Shown here: in pieces, positions 8,693 through 16,475 of the stretch | Position numbering within the stretch: the first letter of the stretch is position 1 | Layout: each line of letters starts with the position of its first letter | NCBI RefSeq assembly: GCF_016595245.1 | Contig: NZ_JAENHM010000073.1 | Span: forward strand, 504,365 to 568,364 | Reading direction: 5' to 3' | From: Azospirillum endophyticum | Lineage (GTDB): Bacteria > Pseudomonadota > Alphaproteobacteria > Azospirillales > Azospirillaceae | DNA: 64,000 bases | Notes under the pieces: generated by a model | What the model was told of the DNA's origin: nothing | Database searches by the model: none | The model's input: only the letters and a program-made list of their open reading frames with translations | Made by a program: the position numbers and the translations under genes

Positions 8693-9857
8693 CGGTCGCG
8701 ACGACATCGACAAGAACAAGATCCAGCCCGGTTCCGAAGCTGCGGAACCTTCACCGGAATCCGTAAAGGATGACGAGGCGCTCGACCATGAGGACGGCGA
8801 CTTCGAGGGTGAGGACGCCGGAGAGGGCGCCGTCGACGACGAAGACGGCGAATACGAGGACGGCGATTACGAGGACGAGGAGTTCGACGGCGAGGATGCC
8901 CCGCGCGGGCAGCCGCTGCCGCTTCTGCCGCCCTTGCCGCCGCTGTCGGCGATGCCCGAGCACCCGCGCTGCGGCTTCATCGCCCTGGTCGGGGCGCCGA
9001 ATGCCGGCAAGTCGACGCTGCTGAACGCGATGATCGGCAGCAAGGTGTCGATCGTCAGCCCGAAGGTCCAGACCACCCGCACCCGCGTGCTGGGGATCAC
9101 CATCCAGGGCGACGCCCAGATGATCTTCGTCGACACCCCCGGCATCTTCAAGCCGAAGCGTCGGCTGGACCGCGCCATGGTCGCGGCGGCCTGGCAGGGG
9201 GCGGAGGACGCCGACGTCATCGGCGTGCTGTACGACGTGTCGCGCCGCTCCATCGACGAGGACACCCGCAGCATCGTCGCCCGGCTGAAGGAGCAGGGGC
9301 GCGAGGCGATCCTGATCCTGAACAAGATCGATCTGGTGAAGCGCGACGTCCTGCTGGGCATCGCCGACGCCTTCCGGCAGGAAGGGATCTTCTCCGACAT
9401 CTTCATGGTGTCGGCCTTCACCGAGGACGGCGTCGCCGATCTGAAGCAGTTCCTGGCCGACCGGCTGCCGGACGGGCCGTGGCATTTCCCGGAGGACCAG
9501 ATCTCCGACATGCCGATGCGCCTGCTGGCGGCGGAGATCACCCGCGAGAAGCTGTTCCTCCAGCTTCACCAGGAGCTTCCCTATTCCGCCACGGTCGAGA
9601 CCGAGGTGTGGGAGGAGTTCGAGGACGGGTCGGTCAAGATCTCGCAGGTCATCTTCGTGCAGCGCGAAAGCCAGAAGGCCATCGTGCTGGGCAAGGGTGG
9701 CCAGCGGATCAAGGCGCTGGGCTCCGCCGCGCGTTCCGAACTGCAGGGCATGCTCGAACGCCGCGTCCACCTGATCCTGTTCGTGAAGGTGCGCGAAGGC
9801 TGGGTCGACGATCCCGAACGCTACTCGGCCTGGGGTCTGGATTTCGGGGCGTCCTAA
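8685..9857 (+). CDS. era: GTPase Era with a long acidic N-terminal extension
   Basis: Essential GTPase that binds the 3' end of 16S rRNA and aids 30S assembly. The G domain starts around residue 96: G1 GAPNAGKS at 103-110, switch TTRTRVLG, DTPG, and NKID. A C-terminal KH domain follows (KAIVLGKGGQRIKALGSAAR). The unusual part is residues 1-90: almost all Asp/Glu/Gly, then a Pro-Leu linker. Typical Era is ~300 residues; this one has 390. Starting at M90 would give a normal Era, but GGAG about 10 nt before the ATG at 8685 and the overlap with rnc favour the long form, while M90 has no visible RBS. Confidence 0.93.
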   Translation: MTDGRDDIDKNKIQPGSEAAEPSPESVKDDEALDHEDGDFEGEDAGEGAVDDEDGEYEDGDYEDEEFDGEDAPRGQPLPLLPPLPPLSAMPEHPRCGFIALVGAPNAGKSTLLNAMIGSKVSIVSPKVQTTRTRVLGITIQGDAQMIFVDTPGIFKPKRRLDRAMVAAAWQGAEDADVIGVLYDVSRRSIDEDTRSIVARLKEQGREAILILNKIDLVKRDVLLGIADAFRQEGIFSDIFMVSAFTEDGVADLKQFLADRLPDGPWHFPEDQISDMPMRLLAAEITREKLFLQLHQELPYSATVETEVWEEFEDGSVKISQVIFVQRESQKAIVLGKGGQRIKALGSAARSELQGMLERRVHLILFVKVREGWVDDPERYSAWGLDFGAS

Positions 9858-9990
9858 AGATTCAGGGCGCTGGTACGGCCGCGACTGCGGCCGCGCGGGC
9901 ACATGCCCGCGGAAGCGGGCCGCCCGGCGTCTGAGGGGCCGGAAAGTGCCGACCAAAGGTCGGAACTTTCCGGCATTGGTATTAAAGACA

Positions 9991-10020
9991 AAGGCCCTCT
10001 CCGGTGGAGAGGGCCTTTTG
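9991..10020. terminator. Intrinsic terminator after era
   Basis: Perfect 10-bp stem GGCCCTCTCC / GGAGAGGGCC (9993-10002 with 10006-10015), 3-nt loop, TTTT after it and AAA before it, so it could also stop minus-strand transcripts. Confidence 0.9.
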
Positions 10021-10047
10021 TTTGGTGTGTTTGGTGTGTTTGGTGTG
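10021..10047 (+). repeat. Three perfect copies of a 9-bp unit
   Basis: TTTGGTGTG three times in a row, directly behind the era terminator and outside any gene. Confidence 0.9.
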
Positions 10048-10059
10048 GTCCCTACGGCC

Positions 10060-10365
10060 TCAGGCTGCCAGCAGGCGCAGATGGCCGTCGAAATCGTCGA
10101 GTGCGCGCATCAGGTCCATCATTGCCTGGTCGGCCTGGGCGCGGGCGAAGGGCCACGCGTCGTCGTCGGCCAGATGCGCGGCCTCGATGCGGGCGATGGC
10201 ACGGTTGTTCAGGCCGCGGAGACGGTCGAGCGTGCGTTCCCACGTCTCTCGCCGGTTGCTGTCCGCGCGCTCCACCATGGACCGCAGGGTTTCCATGCGA
10301 TCGGTCGCGCGCAGCACGAGGTCGCGGCTCAGCGTGTCGAAGGCTTGCCGATTGCGGCGGCTCAT
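10060..10365 (-). CDS. Small helical protein of unknown function
   Basis: 101 residues starting MSRRNRQAFDTLSRDLVLRA. The ATG at 10365 has a near-perfect AGGAGG 6-7 nt upstream, which is strong evidence for a real gene; an ATG 8 codons earlier lacks this. The protein is rich in Arg, Ala, Asp and Leu, predicted all alpha-helical, with no transmembrane segment, signal or Cys, and no family I recognise. It could be a small coiled-coil regulator or a DNA-associated protein; neither is shown. It stands alone, convergent with era. Confidence 0.7.
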   Translation of the reverse strand: MSRRNRQAFDTLSRDLVLRATDRMETLRSMVERADSNRRETWERTLDRLRGLNNRAIARIEAAHLADDDAWPFARAQADQAMMDLMRALDDFDGHLRLLAA

Positions 10366-10479
10366 GAAGTGTCCTCCTGTGATCCTCAACCTTTTTAGAC
10401 CTCTCGGCCGGTCGGCAGGATAGCGCCGCGCCGATACTGCGAAAACGCACCGGAAGCGCAGGCGGCACAGCCCGTTTGG

Positions 10480-10684
10480 GAGATGCCGTCATGTCTTTGC
10501 GGTGCGACAGAGCAGTTGCGGGATATCCGTCCGAATCCAAATTCCGCCGGGTTGGCCCGATCCAAAAGGACAAGGCAAACCCGGTGGCCGAGGAAGTCTT
10601 CCCGGTTGGATTGCGTTTCCTCCAGGGCCGGTTTCATCCGGCCCGTTGACGTTTTTATACGCCGTCTTTTTGACGGCGTTCTTT
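10480..10684 (+). ncRNA. Candidate structured small RNA ending in an intrinsic terminator
   Basis: This part of the 448-nt gap (10390-10837) has no convincing gene but shows ordered structure on the plus strand. A stem CCGGGTT/AACCCGG (near 10548-10585), an unpaired stretch with CGTTTCCTCC (anti-Shine-Dalgarno-like, near 10614-10623), a hairpin GGCCGG-TTTCAT-CCGGCC (near 10626-10643), and a strong terminator at 10659-10684. Alphaproteobacterial trans-acting sRNAs often show CCUCC loops like this. The 5' end is not defined and no clear promoter is seen. Inference from layout only. Confidence 0.4.
10659..10684 (+). terminator. Intrinsic terminator
   Basis: 8-bp stem ACGCCGTC / GACGGCGT (10659-10666 with 10672-10679), loop TTTTT, then TCTTTTG. 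No protein gene ends just before it, so it probably terminates the candidate sRNA. Confidence 0.8.
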
Positions 10685-10837
10685 TGTTTTGGTGACGCTT
10701 TTGTGCCGGATCGGCCGGTCCCGGTCAATCCGCCCAAAAATCATAGACGGCGCGCAATCTGTCGCAGCCGAAAGGTGGGGGTGCAGAGCCGGTATCGAAG
10801 CGGAAAGTCGGAAGTGGTAGACCTTTGTATAAAGTCC

Positions 10838-11140
10838 TCACTCTGCCGCGATTGCATAGGCGGGGACGGCCTCGGCATTCGCCGGTTCCGGCATAGCCGT
10901 GCCACAGCAGGGGACTGCTGCCGGCGCCACCGCGATGGCGGCGATCGTGGTGTTCGCGGCTGCCTGCTGGGCCAGGACGGCCCGATGCTCGCTGGCCATG
11001 CTGCGCATGGTCGGGACGCATTTGCCGCATTGAACCTGACAATTGTGATGGCGGAACACCGAGGCCGGGGTCGTGGCGCCTTGGTCCAGCGCGGCCTTGA
11101 CCTTCTTGTCATTCAACGCGTGGCAGATGCAGACGAACAT
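10838..11140 (-). CDS. bfd: Bacterioferritin-associated ferredoxin-like protein with C-terminal extension
   Basis: Bfd-type [2Fe-2S] protein; in E. coli and Pseudomonas, Bfd gives electrons to bacterioferritin to release stored iron. Ligands visible: C4 and C6 in MFVCICHALNDKKV, then C38 and C41 in QVQCGKC, the spacing of the family. Classic Bfd is ~64-73 residues; this one is 100, with an Ala/Pro-rich tail that contains a Cys pair (PCCGTAMPE). A Fur-box-like site lies 54-72 nt upstream of the start. No bacterioferritin gene is in the window. Confidence 0.92.
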   Translation of the reverse strand: MFVCICHALNDKKVKAALDQGATTPASVFRHHNCQVQCGKCVPTMRSMASEHRAVLAQQAAANTTIAAIAVAPAAVPCCGTAMPEPANAEAVPAYAIAAE

Positions 11141-11193
11141 AAGCCCTCGGCGACGGTCGGTTGCGGAATGATGTCCCGGGTCCAGCAATAGCT

Positions 11194-11212
11194 GAGAGTG
11201 AGAATCGTTGTC
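11194..11212 (-). promoter_or_regulatory. Fur-box-like operator for bfd
   Basis: GAGAGTGAGAATCGTTGTC matches the 19-bp classical Fur box at 14 positions (my alignment by eye). It lies upstream of bfd, where an iron-dependent repressor would be expected. Confidence 0.6.
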
Positions 11213-11348
11213 AACGTCCCTATTGCGAACGGATCGCATATGGGGGGTGCCGGGACGCTTTGTCACATCCTCCTTCGCGCAGCGCCGAAAGCGTCGTGCC
11301 GCATCCTTGCGCTTGCAATCGCCGGCCGGTGGCGGTAGCCCCTGGGGC

Positions 11349-12332
11349 ATGGACGACAGCACCCCCAAAAACGCTCCCGAAGACGCCCCCGAAGCCACCG
11401 GCCAGACCGCTCCCGGCGCGGTGGTCACCCCGCTCGGCCAGACGGTGTATCTGGCGGCCGACGGCTTCCTCGACGATCTGGTGGCGGAGCTGGGGGAGGT
11501 CGCCTCGGTCGACGGCCGGCTGGTCTTCGTCGATGGACCGGCGCGGCCTGCCGCCTGGGCGCAGAACATCTGGTACGACCCGGTGCGTATCGAGTTCGCC
11601 TCGATCAAGAGCGGTGCGAAGGCCTTGCGCGGGATCCAGCGCAATTGGGCGCTGTGGTCGCAGCGGCATCACCGCCGCGCCGCCCTGATCCAGGAAAACC
11701 TGCCGCATGTCTCGGCCAAGCCGGTGATCTTCCCGTCGCCGCTGCCGACGGCGCCGCTGGGCTCGTGGACGCTGGCGGACGAGTCCACCATCATCGCCGC
11801 CGCGCGCTGTTCCAGCCCTTTCCGCAACGGCGAGGTGACCTTCGTCGAGAACCGCACGGCCCCGCCCAACCGCGCCTATCTGAAGCTGTGGGAAGCGCTG
11901 ACCCTGTTCGGCGAGCAGCCGGGGCCGGGCGACCGTTGCCTCGACCTCGGTGCCTGTCCGGGCGGCTGGACCTGGGTGCTGCATGAGTTGGGGGCGTCGG
12001 TGGTCAGCGTCGACAAGGCGCCGCTCGACCCCGCGATCGCCGCGTTGCCACGGGTGGAAATCCGCCAGGAAAGCGCTTTCGGCCTGAAGCCGGCGACGGT
12101 CGGTCCGGTCGACTGGCTGTGTTGCGACGTGATCTGCTATCCGACCCGGCTCCTGCGGCTGGTGAAGGAGTGGATGGACAGCGGGCTGGCCAAGCGCTTC
12201 GTCTGCACGCTGAAATTCCAGGCCGAGACCGACCATGAGACCGCCCGCGCCTTCGCCGAGATCCCCGGCGGCCGGGTGCTCCACCTGCACCACAACAAGC
12301 ACGAGCTGACCTGGATCTGGCCGGCAAGGTGA
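11349..12332 (+). CDS. SAM-dependent 2'-O-ribose RNA methyltransferase, RlmM-like
   Basis: Related to RlmM (methylates C2498 of 23S rRNA) and FtsJ-type methyltransferases. The catalytic domain has the SAM motif DLGACPGGWTW near residue 199, VDKAPLD, the catalytic Asp in WLCCDVICYP, and Lys in FVCTLKFQAE, fitting the K-D-K-E tetrad. The N-terminal part (LVFVDGPARPAAWAQNIWYD) resembles the THUMP-like RlmM N-domain. I prefer the ATG at 11349, since the region before it is the bfd control region. Length 327 is slightly short for RlmM (~360), so another RNA substrate is possible. Confidence 0.85.
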   Translation: MDDSTPKNAPEDAPEATGQTAPGAVVTPLGQTVYLAADGFLDDLVAELGEVASVDGRLVFVDGPARPAAWAQNIWYDPVRIEFASIKSGAKALRGIQRNWALWSQRHHRRAALIQENLPHVSAKPVIFPSPLPTAPLGSWTLADESTIIAAARCSSPFRNGEVTFVENRTAPPNRAYLKLWEALTLFGEQPGPGDRCLDLGACPGGWTWVLHELGASVVSVDKAPLDPAIAALPRVEIRQESAFGLKPATVGPVDWLCCDVICYPTRLLRLVKEWMDSGLAKRFVCTLKFQAETDHETARAFAEIPGGRVLHLHHNKHELTWIWPAR

Positions 12333-12354
12333 GCACCGGAACGGGCGTAGGCGC

Positions 12355-13935
12355 TCAGGCCAGAGCCCGCCCCTCGGCATAGCCGTAGCTGACGTAATGC
12401 TGCTTTGCCCCGGCCAGGCTGCCGCCGACGGCGGCGTTGACGTCGGGATTGGCGGCCAGATAGGCGGCGGCGTTGAAGGTGGTGAAGGAACGCCCTTCGA
12501 AGCGGCCGTGGACGATGTAGTGAAGCTCCACCGCCTCGCGGTCGCTGCCGAAGGCGGCGATCAGGTCGCGGTTGCTGGCCTCGTAGGACAGCGTGTCGAA
12601 CAGGGTCGAGTTGCGGCCCTCGCGATAGCCGTTGGTGATGAAATGGCCGGTCGCGGCGCCGACGTCGCTGCCGAAGGCGTTCAGCAAATCGCCGTAGCCG
12701 GCCAGATAGTTGTAGGGATCGAAGCCGGTCAGGCTGCGGCCCTCGTAGATGCCGAAGCCGACGAGATGCTGAGTGGCCGCGGTCTTGTCGGTGCCGAAGG
12801 CGGCGATCAGGTCCGCGTTCGACGCCGTGTAGCGCAGCGCGTCGAAGCTGCCGGACACCATGGCCGGCAGGGCGGTGCCGCCGTCGGAAAACCGCAGGTA
12901 CTCGATGTTGGTCAGCAGGTCGTTGCCGTCGGCGCCGCTGACGACATAGCGGCCGGCGTCCATCTGCTGGACGCGGTATTGTGCCCGGCGGCCGCTGAAC
13001 ACCGCGGTGTCGGTGCCGGCACCGCCATCCAGGACATTGCCCAAGCCGTTGACCGCGAAGCTGTCGTCGCCGTTGCCGCCCGTCGCCAGTTGCATCGTCG
13101 TGCCGTAGGCCAGCGCCAGGAAGACGGTGCCGCCGGCGCTGCTGAACTGGCCATCGCGGAGGTCGAGCGACAGGGATGCGGTCTGGGCCCCGCCATTGAG
13201 GCTGTTGTGCCCGTTGGGGTCCCACAGCGTGGTGAACCTGCCGGTGTCGAGCGTGTAGCCGGTGTCGCCGGGGGCCGCGGACATGTTGGCGCCGTAGAGA
13301 TACTGGATCGCCGCGATGTCGTAGAGGCTGGGGCCGGTCAGGTAGCTGCCCGACGGCAGCGCGTCGTTCGCGTTGTAGGACATGATGCTGTAGGCGTAAT
13401 TGTCCGTCGTCGCGGGCAGATAGGGGCCCTCCGTCCCCTCGCCGGACCCGGCATTGTAGTTGCCGGGATGCTTGAGGCCCAAGGCATGGCCGATCTCGTG
13501 GATGACCGTCATGTAGCTGTAGCCGCCCGCCGTCGGGTTGGCGTTGGCGGCGCTGTCGTTGGCCAGGAACACCTGGCCGCCCTGGATTGCGGTGGATGGA
13601 TAATAGGCATAGGCCGCCGACTGGCCGTTCTGCCGGTTGGTTCCGAAGGCGACCGCAGCTCCTGCGGCGTCGGAGGTTTCGACGAAGGTGACGTTGGCGA
13701 CGGCGCTCCAGGCCGCCAGCGCCCGCCGGACGGCGGCGCGCTGCTCGGTGTTCATCGCCGCGAAGCCGGATGCGTCGGCGGCGGAGACCTGCCGGGCGGT
13801 GGTCAGGAAGCCGTAGCTGACGGTCGCGGAGCCGCCGACGGAGCCGCCGTCCAGCACCGTGCCGGCGTTGCCCCAATGCGGCGTCCCGCTGGCGAGCAGG
13901 GCGGAGACGGTGTCGGGCGGCGCGGACTGGCTCAT
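12355..13935 (-). CDS. Serralysin-family (M10) zinc metalloprotease with four C-terminal 41-residue repeats
   Basis: Secreted zinc protease of the M10 metzincin clan. Zinc motif H146-E-I-G-H150-A-L-G-L-K-H156 and the Met-turn SIMSYN (M185). RTX-like calcium motifs follow (GGNGDD, GGAGTD), then an RTX-adjacent motif (LLTNIEYLRFSDGG). The last ~160 residues are four repeats of 41 residues with the pattern Y-x-A-S-N-x-D-L-I-x-A-F-G-(T/S)-D ... H ... G-x-x-E-G-R. There is no N-terminal signal peptide, as expected for type I secretion, but no type I exporter is in the window. I start at 13935 (MSQSAPPDTVSALL). It lies downstream of the patatin gene on the same strand. Confidence 0.9.
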   Translation of the reverse strand: MSQSAPPDTVSALLASGTPHWGNAGTVLDGGSVGGSATVSYGFLTTARQVSAADASGFAAMNTEQRAAVRRALAAWSAVANVTFVETSDAAGAAVAFGTNRQNGQSAAYAYYPSTAIQGGQVFLANDSAANANPTAGGYSYMTVIHEIGHALGLKHPGNYNAGSGEGTEGPYLPATTDNYAYSIMSYNANDALPSGSYLTGPSLYDIAAIQYLYGANMSAAPGDTGYTLDTGRFTTLWDPNGHNSLNGGAQTASLSLDLRDGQFSSAGGTVFLALAYGTTMQLATGGNGDDSFAVNGLGNVLDGGAGTDTAVFSGRRAQYRVQQMDAGRYVVSGADGNDLLTNIEYLRFSDGGTALPAMVSGSFDALRYTASNADLIAAFGTDKTAATQHLVGFGIYEGRSLTGFDPYNYLAGYGDLLNAFGSDVGAATGHFITNGYREGRNSTLFDTLSYEASNRDLIAAFGSDREAVELHYIVHGRFEGRSFTTFNAAAYLAANPDVNAAVGGSLAGAKQHYVSYGYAEGRALA

Positions 13936-14026
13936 CGGAACGGGACTCTCGGAGGCGGTTGGGGCGGCACCCGGACGGAGGCCGGGCCGAAGGCTGGCGA
14001 AGGGCGGGCGAACCAGGCTTTGCCGG

Positions 14027-15028
14027 TCAGGCACGGCGCAGGGCCAGCTCGATCGACGGCCGTAGCATCGAGGCGGCGGCATGGCCGATCTCCACCGCTT
14101 CCGCGGCGCGATCGAATTCCAGGATGCCGATATGGGCCAGCCGCGGTGCGATCAGGACGTCCGGCGGTTCGCCTGCGAGGCGGGAGCGGGTGATGCGGTC
14201 CTGCATGATGTCGATCGAGCCCGCCATAACCTCCAGCGCGTTGGGGACATGCTTGTGGGCGTGGGCGTCTTCGATCTGGTCGGCCAGGAAGCGGGTGCGC
14301 CGGCTGGGCTTGCGGCCGAGCCAGGTGGAGATTTGGCTGGTCAGGTGCGACAGGGCGGGGGAGCCGGCGTCGCCGCCGGCGACCACCGGTTCCGGCACCG
14401 GCTGTGCCACCCTGGCCGCCACCGCCACCTTGCCGTTGGCACGGCCGTTCGGACGGCCGAGCGGCGACAGTTCGCTGTTCAGGTTGACCGCCACCACCAC
14501 GTCGGCTCCCAGCGCCCGGCAAAGCGAGACCGGCACCGGGTTGACCAGCGCGCCGTCGACCAGCAAGTGATGTTCGCGCCGGACCGCGGGGAACAGGCCG
14601 GGCATGGCGGCCGACGCCAGCACCGCCGACATCAGCGGCCCGTCGCGCAGCCACATCTCGCGCCCGGTCGACAGGTCGGTGGCCACCGTGGCGAAGGGCA
14701 GGGGCAAATCCTCGATCAGGACATTGCTGCGCTCGTTGTCGAAGCGCCCGAACGCCTTCTCCGCGGCGACCAGGCCGCCGCGGCGGAAGGTGAGGTCGAT
14801 GATGCCCAGCATGCCGAGCCAGCCCATCTTCTGCGCCCAGGACTGAAGCTCGTCCATCTGGTCGGTCAGATAAGCGGCACCCACGGCGGCACCGATCGAC
14901 GTGCCGCAGATGACGTCGGGCTTGATCCCGATCTCTTCCAGCGCGCGCAGGACGCCGATATGCGCCCAGCCCCTCGCCGCTCCGCTGCCCAGCGCCAGAC
15001 CGATCTTCAGGTCGGTTGCCTTCGCCAT
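14027..15028 (-). CDS. Patatin-like phospholipase, RssA/NTE family
   Basis: Serine lipid hydrolase using a Ser-Asp dyad. The oxyanion loop GSGAARG (14-20), the nucleophile Ser44 in GTSIG, and Asp158 in VDGALVNPVP are all intact, so it should be active. Length 333 matches the RssA-type bacterial patatins. No signal peptide or transmembrane segment; probably cytoplasmic. Substrate unknown; relatives hydrolyse phospholipids or lysophospholipids. It is 91 nt upstream of the serralysin gene, which may be co-transcribed. Confidence 0.92.
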   Translation of the reverse strand: MAKATDLKIGLALGSGAARGWAHIGVLRALEEIGIKPDVICGTSIGAAVGAAYLTDQMDELQSWAQKMGWLGMLGIIDLTFRRGGLVAAEKAFGRFDNERSNVLIEDLPLPFATVATDLSTGREMWLRDGPLMSAVLASAAMPGLFPAVRREHHLLVDGALVNPVPVSLCRALGADVVVAVNLNSELSPLGRPNGRANGKVAVAARVAQPVPEPVVAGGDAGSPALSHLTSQISTWLGRKPSRRTRFLADQIEDAHAHKHVPNALEVMAGSIDIMQDRITRSRLAGEPPDVLIAPRLAHIGILEFDRAAEAVEIGHAAASMLRPSIELALRRA

Positions 15029-15343
15029 CCGCTACCCCCGTCAGCGCCCCCGTCCCGGCGGCTTGATCTAGAGCTTATCATCTAGGCATCGACGGTCGGT
15101 ATCGGAAGCTGCCGGAAGAGGCACGCCGCCGGAGCATGGTCCATCGCCGCCCGCGAAATGGGAAATGCCGACAATTCGACCGATCTTTGACATGGATCAG
15201 AGTTCGCCGGGCCGCGACTGTGGCATTTCTGTGCCAGTGCGCCGGTAAGAACGTCACGCCGGTGGATTTTAACCATGCGTCAACTGGACCCGGTACAATT
15301 TCGTTGCGTTGCAGTGTAGCTCTCGAACACCGGAAGGTTTGTC
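15029..15343. other. Intergenic region with an FNR/FixK-like box
   Basis: 315 nt upstream of the minus-strand patatin gene and of the plus-strand small membrane peptide. Apart from the FNR-like site at 15187-15200 I see no gene or clear promoter. Confidence 0.6.
15187..15200 (+). promoter_or_regulatory. FNR/FixK-type box
   Basis: TTGAC-ATGG-ATCAG fits the TTGAT-N4-ATCAA consensus at 8 of 10 positions. It lies 144 nt upstream of the small membrane peptide. Confidence 0.4.
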
Positions 15344-15472
15344 ATGGCCGACGAACTGAAAAGCTTCAGAAGGGATTGGAAACGCTGGTCGCAGACGGAA
15401 CGGCTGATTGCCGTCACCGTGCTGGCCCTGATCGCGCTTCTGGGTGCGCCGGCCGCCGCCGGGCTGTTCTGA
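15344..15472 (+). CDS. Small single-pass membrane peptide (42 residues)
   Basis: Starts MADELKSFRRDWKRWSQTER, a charged cytoplasmic-type head, followed by a hydrophobic segment (LIAVTVLALIALLGAPAAAG) that would cross the membrane once. GGAAGG sits about 6 nt before the ATG. No family recognised. An FNR-like site upstream hints at oxygen control, but this is weak. The gene stands alone before the cheZ operon. The RBS plus the clean head-plus-TM design make a real gene likely. Confidence 0.6.
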   Translation: MADELKSFRRDWKRWSQTERLIAVTVLALIALLGAPAAAGLF

Positions 15473-15763
15473 TCACCGACCCGCTCTCCTCGGTCGTGTG
15501 GGCCACAGTGTGGCGTGCCGGCAACTTCGGCGCCTCGATCGGCGTCAAGCCAGGCTTCGGAGCGGGGCGTCTTTACGGGCTCTTAACCCTCGCGCCATAG
15601 GCTTGCATGGCTCGGACAGTTCCTGGGACGGTTGGGCGCCACGAGCGGCCGGAGCGTTGAACCTCCGCCGCAGCGGCACCGACGGGCGCTCGCTGGAGAG
15701 CGCGGACCGGGGAGGTTCCGGCTCATTCCGCCAAGGCCTTGCCCCTCTCGCTGGACACGCCCG

Positions 15764-16471
15764 ATGACCTTCTCCGCCCAATCCGCCGTGACGGAACAGA
15801 AGTTCCTGAGACAGCGCCTCGACACCGCCTTCGCGGAAGCCGCACAGCCGCTGTCGCGCGACGAAGTGACGGACATCGTCCGCAACATCCTGGGCAGCAT
15901 GGACGGCGACATCTCCGCCACCGACCTGCGCCTGTACAAGGAGGTCGTGGACCTCGCCAAATACATCGAGACGGCCAAGCAGGAGATCGCGGCGCTCCAG
16001 CCGGCCGAAATCCGCGACGAACATATCCGCACCGCCACCGACGAGCTGGATGCGGTGATCGGCGCGACGGAGAAGGCGACCTTCGCCATCTTCGACGCCT
16101 GCGACGCCATCGGCGCCATCGCCGGCCAGACGGATGCGGATGCTTCGGCGAAGCTGAACGACCAGATCACCAAGATCTACGAGGCCTGTAACTTCCAGGA
16201 CATCACCGGCCAGCGCATCGGCAAGGTCGTGCGGACGCTGAAGCACATCGAATCGAAGGTCGACATGATCGTCGCCGCCTTCGGCAGCGAGGTGCGGCAG
16301 AACCACGCCCCGCGCCTCGCCAAGCTGGCGGCCGAGGATGCGGAGGCGGCCGTCCATTTCGAACCGATGAGCGCGGAGGAGGCGGACCAGCAGCTTCTGC
16401 ACGGGCCGCAACTGCCGGGCAACGCCATGGACCAGGACGAGATCGACCGTCTGTTGGCCAGCTTCGACTGA
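15764..16471 (+). CDS. cheZ: CheY-P phosphatase CheZ family protein
   Basis: Dephosphorylates CheY-P to reset the flagellar motor signal. Long helical hairpin protein, 235 residues. Signature FQDITGQRIGKVVRTL at 144-159: D146 and Q150 match the catalytic Asp143 and Gln147 of E. coli CheZ. It ends MDQDEIDRLLASFD, like the CheY-binding tail of CheZ and similar to the FliM N-terminal peptide. I start at MTFSAQSAV (15764); the upstream extension in the same frame looks non-coding. First gene of a run with two MotB-like genes and a large TPR gene. Confidence 0.9.
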   Translation: MTFSAQSAVTEQKFLRQRLDTAFAEAAQPLSRDEVTDIVRNILGSMDGDISATDLRLYKEVVDLAKYIETAKQEIAALQPAEIRDEHIRTATDELDAVIGATEKATFAIFDACDAIGAIAGQTDADASAKLNDQITKIYEACNFQDITGQRIGKVVRTLKHIESKVDMIVAAFGSEVRQNHAPRLAKLAAEDAEAAVHFEPMSAEEADQQLLHGPQLPGNAMDQDEIDRLLASFD

Positions 16472-16475
16472 CGCC

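Noticed and set aside
15136..15600. Open frame that would cover the small membrane peptide region
   Set aside because: The membrane peptide in another frame has an RBS and a clear transmembrane design; this one does not.
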